Position numbers and translations under genes: made by a program. This document shows, piece by piece, positions 6,438 to 12,086 of a DNA stretch of 14,159 bases. Numbering within the stretch: the stretch's first letter is position 1; the number at the start of each line of letters is the position of its first letter. The notes under the pieces were generated by a model that worked only from the letters and a program-made list of their open reading frames with translations, ran no database searches and was not told the origin of the DNA. Source of the DNA: Candidatus Muproteobacteria bacterium RIFCSPHIGHO2_01_FULL_65_16 (GTDB lineage Bacteria; Pseudomonadota; Gammaproteobacteria; Acidiferrobacterales; Sulfurifustaceae); contig MFSY01000127.1 in NCBI GenBank assembly GCA_001785175.1, forward strand, positions 15,409 to 29,567. Direction: 5' to 3'.

Positions 6438-6633
6438 CTGGTGCGCCCTCGGGCTCGCGCTGCACATGGCCCTGGCCGAGCCCGCGCCGGAGGAACAGGC
6501 CCCGCCGGACGCGGAGCTGCTTGAGTTTTTGGCCGGCTGGGAGACCGCCACGGGCCAATGGGACGAAACCATGACGGACGAAAACAACGTGCTTCCGCCG
6601 GACGCGCAACCCGAGGAGACGCCGCATGAATAG
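6388..6633 (+). CDS. Small acidic protein of the sigma-factor operon
   Basis: 81 residues from ATG 6388, which has AGGAG 7 nt upstream (6376-6380). An alternative ATG at 6427 gives 68 residues beginning MPVDWCALGLALHMALA, which resembles a short signal segment with an ALA cleavage site. The core PPDAELLEFLAGWETATGQWDE is followed by an acidic tail ending PEETPHE. The gene overlaps the previous one (by 50 or 11 nt depending on the start) and its stop overlaps the DUF3106 start by 8 nt, so it is embedded in a tightly packed operon. I do not recognise a named domain. Small exported or periplasmic is my best guess. Confidence 0.65.
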   Translation: MSPSFTAGSRERPMPVDWCALGLALHMALAEPAPEEQAPPDAELLEFLAGWETATGQWDETMTDENNVLPPDAQPEETPHE

Positions 6634-7327
6634 ACGCCTTCTTGTCCTGTGCCTGCTGCTTCTGGCGCCGGCGCTCGCAAGCGCCGGCGATACCGCGGCC
6701 GATGACTGGGGCCAACTGAGCGCCGAGGAACAACGGGTGTTGCGGCCGTTCGAGCAGCGCTGGAACGAGCTGCCGCCCGAGCGCCGCGAGCGCCTGCGCC
6801 AGGGCGCTCGGCGCTGGAACGCCATGCCGCCCCAGGAACGGCGGGAGACGCGGCGGCGTTTCGAGCGCTGGCAGCAGACGAGCCCACAGGAGCGCGAGCG
6901 GATCCGGCAGCGGTTCGAGCGCTTCCGCAGCCTGCCGCCGGAAGAGCAGGAGCGCCTGCGGCGCCAGCATCAAACATTTAAAAACCTGCCGCCGGAGCGG
7001 CGCCGGCAGTTGCGCGAGCAGTGGAACCGCATGCCGCCGCAAGAGCGCCAGCGTTTCCGGGAAGACCGCGGTCAGCGTCCCGGCATGCAGGCGCCGGGGC
7101 GCGGGTCCGCGGCCGGACCCGGTTACGGATCAGAACGCCGGCCCGGTTATGGGCCCGAAGCCGGGCGCGGCCCGGGACGACGGGACGCGGAACCGGCTCC
7201 AGGTTCCGGTTATGGATCCGAGCGCAGGCCCGGCTATGGACCCGGAGGGGGGCCCGGACCCGGACGCAGAGCCGGCCCGGCCACGGGCGGTCCACAACCG
7301 CGCCCGCCCGCCGGACCGCAACGCTGA
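6626..7327 (+). CDS. DUF3106-domain exported protein
   Basis: The 233 residues start with a signal peptide (MNRRLLVLCLLLLAPALASA, cut near residue 20-21). A helical domain (about 28-150) follows, made of six units of about 18 residues of the type W-x-x-L/M-P-P-E/Q-E-R-x-x-x-R, for example RWNELPPERRERL, RWNAMPPQERRET, RFRSLPPEEQERL and QWNRMPPQERQRF. This is the DUF3106 pattern. A low-complexity Gly/Pro/Arg tail (about 155-233) carries GYGSERRPGYGP twice. Function of DUF3106 is unknown; its Arg/Glu-rich periplasmic helices and link to a sigma factor suggest an envelope stress or sensing role, by inference. The ATG overlaps the end of the previous gene (8 nt). The five-hairpin element copy B follows 9 bp after the stop. 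Confidence 0.9.
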   Translation: MNRRLLVLCLLLLAPALASAGDTAADDWGQLSAEEQRVLRPFEQRWNELPPERRERLRQGARRWNAMPPQERRETRRRFERWQQTSPQERERIRQRFERFRSLPPEEQERLRRQHQTFKNLPPERRRQLREQWNRMPPQERQRFREDRGQRPGMQAPGRGSAAGPGYGSERRPGYGPEAGRGPGRRDAEPAPGSGYGSERRPGYGPGGGPGPGRRAGPATGGPQPRPPAGPQR

Positions 7328-7336
7328 AATCAGCTA

Positions 7337-7499
7337 AGTTTGTTGAAAAAGCCCTTCCATGGCCTTTTTCAACGCGAAAAGCAAAAAGTGTGATTTTTGC
7401 TTTTCTCCATTATTCAAAGGCGTAGCGCCTTTGAATAATGGCGGTACATCCATGTACCGCACCGCAGTCTGTTGAAAAACTCGTTTTTCAACAGACTGC
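7337..7499. repeat. Five-hairpin repeat element, copy B (reverse order)
   Basis: Same five hairpins as copy A, read from the other strand. H5 is 7342-7373 (stem GTTGAAAAAG). H4 is 7376-7405 (12-bp stem GAAAAGCAAAAA). H3 is 7407-7441 (16-bp stem). H2 is 7441-7460 (9-bp stem GCGGTACAT). H1 is 7464-7499 (16-bp stem, loop CTCG as in copy A). The ends are inverted (AGTTTGTTGAAAAA against AGTCTGTTGAAAAA). Stem sequences differ from copy A by paired changes. It fills the space between the convergent DUF3106 and mazG-like genes, and the mazG stop TAG (7501-7499) touches the H1 stem, so it may act as a bidirectional terminator. Confidence 0.85.
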
Positions 7500-7837
7500 T
7501 AGCGCTTGTCCGCCTTCCCGCGCACCTCGTGCGCCGGGTATTTCTCCTCGTTAAGCTCGATCTTGCGCCGGGCGGCGTCCAGCAGGTCCACGCCCAACAG
7601 GTCGGCCATGCGGGTGAGATAGATGAAGACGTCCGCCATCTCCTGCTCGACCGCGCGCAGGGTCTGCTCCGGCAGCTGTCTGCTCTGCCCCTCGGTCAGC
7701 CACTGGAAGTGCTCGACCAGTTCGGCCGCCTCCACGATCAGCGCCATGGAGAGGTTTTTCGGCGAGTGGAACTGCTCCCAGTCGCGCGCCCGGGCGAAGC
7801 GGCGCAGGCGTTCCTTGAGTTCCTCCAGCCCCGTCAC
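7499..7837 (-). CDS. MazG-like nucleotide pyrophosphohydrolase
   Basis: 112 residues from GTG 7837. This all-alpha NTP pyrophosphohydrolase family hydrolyses (d)NTPs to NMP and pyrophosphate, a house-cleaning role. Key features: DWEQFHSPKNLSMALIVEAAELVEHFQWL, with the metal-binding ExxE at Glu36/Glu39, and EMADVFIYL with the second pair at Glu66/Asp69, i.e. ExxE...ExxD. The short single-domain form is like the MazG-like/dCTPase group rather than the two-domain E. coli MazG. Start GTG 7837 matches the usual N-terminus (MTGLEELKERL); GTG 7855 is an alternative. Neither has a clear Shine-Dalgarno sequence. The diguanylate cyclase stop (7860) is only 22 bp upstream (4 bp for the alternative), so the two genes form an operon. 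Confidence 0.9.
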   Translation of the reverse strand: MTGLEELKERLRRFARARDWEQFHSPKNLSMALIVEAAELVEHFQWLTEGQSRQLPEQTLRAVEQEMADVFIYLTRMADLLGVDLLDAARRKIELNEEKYPAHEVRGKADKR

Positions 7838-7859
7838 GGTCGGTATTGGAACCACGGAT

Positions 7860-8972
7860 TCAGGCGGGCAGCGCCTGCTCGACGCGCTGGATGCCGCCAC
7901 GCCCATGGCGCAGCTTGCTCTGATACATCGCCTGATCCACGTGCTCGAGCATGCTCTTCAAATCCCCGCCGTGCTGCGGCGCCTCCGCCAGGCCGATGGA
8001 CAGGCTGAGATCTATCGCATGGCCGCCGGACCAGCTGGAGATCACCCGCTGCAGGCGCTCGGCGACGGTGCCAGCGCGATCGAGGTCGGTCTCGGGCAGC
8101 ATCAAGATGAACTCGTCGCCGCCGAAACGCGCCACCACGTCCGAGGCGCGCACCGCGTCGGAGATCACCCGCGCGACCTCGGCCAGCACCCGGTCGCCGA
8201 CATGGTGGCCGTGGGTGTCGTTGACGTTCTTGAAGCGGTCGAGGTCGGCGAACAGTACCACCAGCGGCGTGCGGTGGCGCTCGTGGTCGCGGAACAGATC
8301 CTCGGCCCGCTCGTACAGGGCGCGGCGGTTGAGCAGCCCGGTCAGCATGTCCACGCTGCGCTCGATCTCGAGCTGGCGCTTCGCCCGCTCCAGCCCGGCC
8401 GTGAGGGCGTAGGCGTAGACCACGATGATCCCGCCGAACAGCATGAAGAAGGCGACACTCGGCGAAAGCGCGCTCAGATAGTCCGGCAGCCGGGCGACGA
8501 TCGTCAACAGCACGAGCACGAAGCTTCCGATCGCGGCCTCGGCGAAGAACCGCAGGCCGTAGCGCATGCCGTTGCCGAATATCACCACGAGATAGACCAG
8601 GAAGCCGGGCGAGACGATGGCGGAATCCACCAGCACCGCGACCGACACCGCGCACAGGTCCACCCACATGGCCGCGCGCCAGCGCCACGGCGCGATCGGG
8701 TGGCGCCGCGCGTGCCACAGCAGCAACGAGACCAGCGTCACATAGACGGCGAAAAAGGCGTTGATCGCGCCGAGGCCGATCCAGGCGCCGTCGGAAAGCA
8801 TGTCGCCGAGGTTGAAATACAGAAGCCCCAGCCCCCAGAACAGATAGCGCGTCATGTATTGCGCGCGCTGCTCCGCCCACGACGGCGTGCGGGTGATGTC
8901 CCCGTTCCTCCGGGGGGCCGTGCGCCGTTCGGCGGCATTGCGCCGTTCGGCCGTGTTGCGACGGTTCTCCAT
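7860..8972 (-). CDS. Membrane diguanylate cyclase (GGDEF)
   Basis: 370 residues; makes cyclic di-GMP from two GTP at the inner membrane. A basic, repeated N-terminus (RRNTAERRNAAERR) is followed by about six hydrophobic segments between residues 41 and 193 (for example 44-60, 66-86, 101-116, 121-135, 146-160, 173-193). A short coiled linker (ERAKRQLEIERSVD) leads to a GGDEF domain: DMLTGLLNRRALY, FADLDRFKNVNDTHGHHVGD, then RFGGDEFILML with an intact GGDEF at 284-288. RASD (275-278) exactly five residues before it is a product-inhibition I-site. The membrane part is not a domain I can name; it is MASE-like in topology only. ATG 8972 has AGGAGG 9 nt upstream. It is followed directly by the mazG-like gene. 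Confidence 0.95.
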   Translation of the reverse strand: MENRRNTAERRNAAERRTAPRRNGDITRTPSWAEQRAQYMTRYLFWGLGLLYFNLGDMLSDGAWIGLGAINAFFAVYVTLVSLLLWHARRHPIAPWRWRAAMWVDLCAVSVAVLVDSAIVSPGFLVYLVVIFGNGMRYGLRFFAEAAIGSFVLVLLTIVARLPDYLSALSPSVAFFMLFGGIIVVYAYALTAGLERAKRQLEIERSVDMLTGLLNRRALYERAEDLFRDHERHRTPLVVLFADLDRFKNVNDTHGHHVGDRVLAEVARVISDAVRASDVVARFGGDEFILMLPETDLDRAGTVAERLQRVISSWSGGHAIDLSLSIGLAEAPQHGGDLKSMLEHVDQAMYQSKLRHGRGGIQRVEQALPA

Positions 8973-9089
8973 CCTCTCTACCCTCCTGCGATCGCCGTTG
9001 GCGGCGTTATTTTTTCGCGCCCCCTACGCCCGGGCGCAGTCGCAAAAAGTCTTCCGTGACCGTGACCTCAACTCCTCATCTGCAATCCC

Positions 9090-10475
9090 TCAGCCGTAGG
9101 CCAGGCGCTTGCGCGCGCGCCGCAGGGCCTCGCGCACCTGCGCCGGCGCGGTGCCGCCGAGGTGGCGGCGCGCCTTGACCGAGCCCTCCAGGGTCAGGAT
9201 CTCAAACACGTCCTGCTCGATCGCGGGACTCAGGCCGCGCAACTCCTCCAGATCCAGCTCCGCCAGGTCCCGGCCGGTGTCGAGGCCCAGGCGCACCGCC
9301 CGGCCGACGATCTCGTGGGCATCGCGGAACGGCACGCCCTTGCGCACCAGGTAATCGGCGAGATCGGTCGCCGTCGCGTAGCCGCGGGCGGCGGCGCGCG
9401 CGAGATTGTCGCGCTTGATCGTCGTCGCCGGCAGCATGCCGGCGAACGCCTTGAGGCAGCCGAGCACGGTGTCGAGCGTGTCGAACACCGGCTCCTTGTC
9501 CTCCTGATTGTCCTTGTTGTAGGCAAGCGGCTGCGCCTTCATGACCGTGAGCAACGCCATGAGATGGCCGTAGACGCGGCCGGTCTTGCCGCGCACCAGC
9601 TCCGGCACGTCGGGGTTTTTCTTCTGCGGCATGATCGAGGAGCCGGTGCAATAGGCGTCCGGCAGCTCGATGAAATCGAACTGGCCGGACGACCACAGCA
9701 CCAGCTCCTCGGCCATGCGCGACAGATGCGTCATGATCAGCGCCGCGGCGGCGGCGAATTCGACGGCGAAGTCGCGGTCCGAGACCGCATCAATGGAGTT
9801 TTCCGCGGGCGCGTCGAAGCCGAGCAGCTTCGCGGCGTAGGCCCGGTCTATGGGAAAGCCGGTGCCGGCCAGGGCCGCGGCCCCGAGCGGCATGATGTTG
9901 ACGCGCCGGCGGCAGTCGCGCAGACGCTCCTGATCGCGCGCAAGCATCTCGAACCAGGCCAGCATGTGGTGCCCGAAGGTCACCGGCTGCGCCGCCTGCA
10001 GGTGGGTGAAGCCCGGCATCAGGGTCTCGACCTCGCGTTCGGCGACCTCCAGGATCGCCTCCTGCAGGCGCTGGATGGCGCGGCCGACGTCGTCAATGCC
10101 GTCGCGCAGATAGAGGCGCAGATCGGTGGCCACCTGGTCGTTGCGCGAGCGCCCGGTGTGCAGCTTCTTGCCGGCCTCGCCGATGCGGTCAATGAGGCGC
10201 GCCTCGATGTTCATGTGCACGTCCTCGAGCTGCGTGCTCCAGGCGAAGGCGCCGGCCTCGATCTCGGACTCGATCGCCTTGAGGCCGGCGACGATGGCCG
10301 CGCAGTCCTTGGCGGACAGAACGCCGACGTGCTCCAGCATCTGCGCGTGCGCGATCGAGCCCATGATGTCATGCCGGTACAGGCGCCGGTCGAAGCCGAC
10401 CGAGGCGGTGAAGGCCTCGACAAACTCGTCGGTGGATTCGGTAAAGCGGCCGCCCCACGGTTTTTCCTTGCTCAT
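9090..10475 (-). CDS. argH: Argininosuccinate lyase
   Basis: Cleaves argininosuccinate to arginine and fumarate, the last step of arginine synthesis; cytosolic homotetramer of the fumarase/aspartase superfamily. 461 residues starting [11 protein letters not shown], the normal ArgH N-terminus. Diagnostic blocks: [39 protein letters not shown], the superfamily signature [12 protein letters not shown] with the catalytic serine loop, and [13 protein letters not shown]. Length matches the family (about 460). An upstream ATG at 10502 would add nine residues without homology; neither start has a strong ribosome binding site. Its place next to algZ-algR-hemC equals the Pseudomonas order. No gene follows closely on the same strand: the cyclase gene is 117 bp away. 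Confidence 0.97.
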   Translation of the reverse strand: MSKEKPWGGRFTESTDEFVEAFTASVGFDRRLYRHDIMGSIAHAQMLEHVGVLSAKDCAAIVAGLKAIESEIEAGAFAWSTQLEDVHMNIEARLIDRIGEAGKKLHTGRSRNDQVATDLRLYLRDGIDDVGRAIQRLQEAILEVAEREVETLMPGFTHLQAAQPVTFGHHMLAWFEMLARDQERLRDCRRRVNIMPLGAAALAGTGFPIDRAYAAKLLGFDAPAENSIDAVSDRDFAVEFAAAAALIMTHLSRMAEELVLWSSGQFDFIELPDAYCTGSSIMPQKKNPDVPELVRGKTGRVYGHLMALLTVMKAQPLAYNKDNQEDKEPVFDTLDTVLGCLKAFAGMLPATTIKRDNLARAAARGYATATDLADYLVRKGVPFRDAHEIVGRAVRLGLDTGRDLAELDLEELRGLSPAIEQDVFEILTLEGSVKARRHLGGTAPAQVREALRRARKRLAYG

Positions 10476-10617
10476 GGTGTTGTGCGTTGTTTTTGGCGTC
10501 ATTTTCTGCCGACGAGTTGCGTGACGTCTGCTGTTGTTTTTTATTCCGCTACCGTTTTATTCAGGCGCCGGCGGGGCGGGCAATGGTGTCCCGCGCGCGC
10601 CGGCCGCCCATCCGTGG

Positions 10618-10639
10618 CGGTAATCCGATTATCGGTAAT
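10618..10639. promoter_or_regulatory. Candidate operator: CGGTAAT direct repeats around CCGATTATCGG
   Basis: CGGTAAT occurs at 10618-10624 and 10633-10639, overlapping an 11-bp dyad CCGATTATCGG (10625-10635). It lies upstream of the candidate small RNA and about 145 bp upstream of argH, so it could serve either. No regulator is known from this window. Confidence 0.3.
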
Positions 10640-10642
10640 AAA

Positions 10643-10671
10643 TTGTTGTACCCGAGTTGCCGCGCTATGTT
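10643..10671 (+). promoter_or_regulatory. Weak candidate sigma-70 promoter for the small RNA
   Basis: TTGTTG (10643-10648), a 17-bp spacer, and TATGTT (10666-10671). These match 3/6 and 4/6 of consensus. They would start a transcript near 10678. Confidence 0.3.
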
Positions 10672-10677
10672 TGCGCT

Positions 10678-10775
10678 TGTAGTTGAGTTGCCTGGTTCGG
10701 ACTCTCCTTTGTGCACCCCCACCCCGAATTCCGAACCGGGTCTTCAGCCCCCCGCGTATGCGGGGGGTTTTTTTT
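10678..10775 (+). ncRNA. Candidate trans-acting small RNA between argH and algZ
   Basis: A self-contained transcript of about 98 nt is suggested. An 11-bp stem (10691-10701 with 10730-10740, one G-U pair) carries a 28-nt unpaired loop, followed by 7 nt and a perfect intrinsic terminator ending in eight U. The loop contains CUCUCCUUU, the exact complement of a strong Shine-Dalgarno sequence AAAGGAGAG, and a C-rich stretch CACCCCCACCCC. This is the usual layout of an sRNA that blocks ribosome binding sites through a C-rich loop. No plus-strand ORF upstream needs this terminator: argH runs away from it and algZ starts 250 bp further on. The 5' end is a guess. Confidence 0.5.
10748..10775 (+). 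terminator. Strong rho-independent terminator
   Basis: Perfect 8-bp stem CCCCCCGC/GCGGGGGG (10748-10755 with 10760-10767), tetraloop GTAT, then eight T (10768-10775) on the plus strand. It has no T run on the minus strand, so it acts in one direction only. Confidence 0.9.
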
Positions 10776-10880
10776 GATCGCGCGCGGGCCGTCCGGCGAA
10801 GGGGAGAGAGTATACTTGAGATGATAATCAAATGAAGCGTGGTGGCGGCGCGCGCGCCCGCGGGCCAAGCCTCTGATATT

Positions 10881-10886
10881 TATAAT
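10881..10886 (+). promoter_or_regulatory. Candidate -10 element upstream of the algZ-type genes
   Basis: Perfect TATAAT inside the string TATAATTAATCGG, but no recognisable -35 at 16-18 bp, so an activator would be needed. Nearly the same string (TATAATTAATTGG) occurs at 3711-3723. Confidence 0.3.
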
Positions 10887-10940
10887 TAATCGGTGGCAGC
10901 GCCGCCGGCCCGTGGCTTGCGTCCCAGCGCGCAGAAGCGG

Positions 10941-10966
10941 TTAAATCGGAATCTTAAATCGGAATT
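10941..10966. repeat. 13-bp tandem repeat upstream of the first algZ-type gene
   Basis: TTAAATCGGAATC followed directly by TTAAATCGGAATT, 61 bp before ATG 11028. It could be a pair of regulator sites on one face of the helix or a simple slippage duplication. Confidence 0.6.
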
Positions 10967-11027
10967 CATGGTGTAACCGCAAGGCCCTGAAAAATAGGCC
11001 TTTCAGCGCATTGCTAAACTGATTCCC

Positions 11028-12080
11028 ATGTCCCGGACCGCAACCAGAGAGCATCACTACCTGCCGAATTTCGGGTCGTTCGCCATGGCGGCGCGGTTCC
11101 TGATCTTCGCCGAGCTGCTCGCCATCATCATAACCATAGGGCGCAACCACATCTTCGATGAACAGGCGTGGCAGGAACTGAGCCTGTTGTCGGCGTTCGC
11201 CCTGACGATCGCGTTCTGCAGCATCGTGGTCCTCAAGCTCGCGTCGCCGCTGCTGCGGCGGCTGCCACCGGCGCTCGGCTCGACCGTGGTCGTGCTGCTG
11301 CTGCTCGCGGTCACCGCCGCGGGCACGGAGGCGATCGTCCTCGCGCTCCACGATCTGCACATCATCCCCGAGCGCTGGCCGCCGTGGCGCGACTCGCTGC
11401 TCATGCGCAGCCTGATGATCTCCGCCATCACGGGCACGCTCGGCATGCATTATCTGATTCTCAAATACCACTCCGACCGGGACGCCAAGACGCAGCAGGA
11501 ATCCAGGATGCAGGCGCTGCAATCGCGCATCCGCCCGCACTTCCTGTTCAACAGCCTGAACAGCGTGGCCAGCCTCACGCACAGCGACCCAAAGCGGGCC
11601 GAGGCGGTGCTGCACGACCTGGCGGACCTGTTCCGGGTGCTGCTCGCGGACGCGCGCAAGCTCGTGCCGATATCGGCCGAGCGCGAGATCTCGCGCCAGT
11701 ACCTGGAGATCGAGAAGCTCCGGCTCGGCGACCGGCTGCAGGTGAAATGGAACGTCAACAACATCCCCAACTCCGCCCAGGTCCCGGCCCTCACCCTCCA
11801 GCCGCTGCTGGAGAACGCGATCTATCACGGCATCGAGCCCCGGTTCGCCGGCGGCACGATCAAGATTGACATGTGGGCCGAGGGCGGCACCCTCAATATA
11901 ATGATCAGCAACCCGCTCCCGGAAGTGCGCCGCGACGGTCGCGGCCGGGGCAACAAGCTCGCCCAGGAAAACACCCGCGAGCGCCTCGCGACCCAGTTCG
12001 GCGACGCGGCCAGCATGCAGACGTTCGAGGAGGGCGGCCAGTACCACGTCAAGGTCAAAATGCCCATCCTGCGAGGTTGA
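11028..12080 (+). CDS. algZ: AlgZ/FimS-type LytS-family histidine kinase, first copy
   Basis: 350 residues. YLPNFGSFAMAARFLIFAELLAIII at the N-terminus begins four hydrophobic segments (about 20-38, 51-71, 85-107, 126-146). A coiled linker (QQESRMQALQSR) leads to a His_kinase (PF06580-type) domain, IRPHFLFNSLNSVASL with phospho-accepting His171, and an ATP-binding region LQPLLENAIYHGIEP with Asn263. The glycine box is degenerate (GRGRGNKLAQENTRERL), as is usual for AlgZ/FimS proteins. In Pseudomonas aeruginosa AlgZ/FimS works with AlgR to control alginate, type IV pilus twitching and virulence genes. ATG 11028 has no strong Shine-Dalgarno sequence. Stop to the next kinase is 6 bp. A close paralogue follows in tandem, so which of the two is the direct AlgZ orthologue is not certain. 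Confidence 0.9.
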   Translation: MSRTATREHHYLPNFGSFAMAARFLIFAELLAIIITIGRNHIFDEQAWQELSLLSAFALTIAFCSIVVLKLASPLLRRLPPALGSTVVVLLLLAVTAAGTEAIVLALHDLHIIPERWPPWRDSLLMRSLMISAITGTLGMHYLILKYHSDRDAKTQQESRMQALQSRIRPHFLFNSLNSVASLTHSDPKRAEAVLHDLADLFRVLLADARKLVPISAEREISRQYLEIEKLRLGDRLQVKWNVNNIPNSAQVPALTLQPLLENAIYHGIEPRFAGGTIKIDMWAEGGTLNIMISNPLPEVRRDGRGRGNKLAQENTRERLATQFGDAASMQTFEEGGQYHVKVKMPILRG

Positions 12081-12086
12081 AACGGC

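Larger units (their letters stand above)
10476..11027. other. 552-bp intergenic region between argH and the algZ-type genes
   Basis: No protein-coding ORF is convincing here. From left to right it holds an operator-like motif (10618-10639), a candidate small RNA with terminator (about 10678-10775), -10-like hexamers at 10811-10816, 10823-10828 and 10881-10886, a 13-bp tandem repeat (10941-10966) and a small hairpin (10981-11002). Confidence 0.6.

Noticed and set aside
9162..10682. 506-residue plus-strand ORF
   Set aside because: Antisense to argH, which has full diagnostic motifs. It exists because of high GC at the third codon position.
10678..10775. 6S RNA or a transcription attenuator for algZ
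   Set aside because: It lacks the long central-bulge rod of 6S RNA. There is no leader peptide, and the terminator lies 250 bp before algZ with possible -10 elements in between.
11057..11446. Minus-strand ORF inside the first kinase gene
   Set aside because: Shadow frame rich in Ser/Arg, with no motif and no ribosome binding site.
10941..12047. 368-residue minus-strand ORF
   Set aside because: Antisense to the first histidine kinase; composition is typical of a shadow frame.
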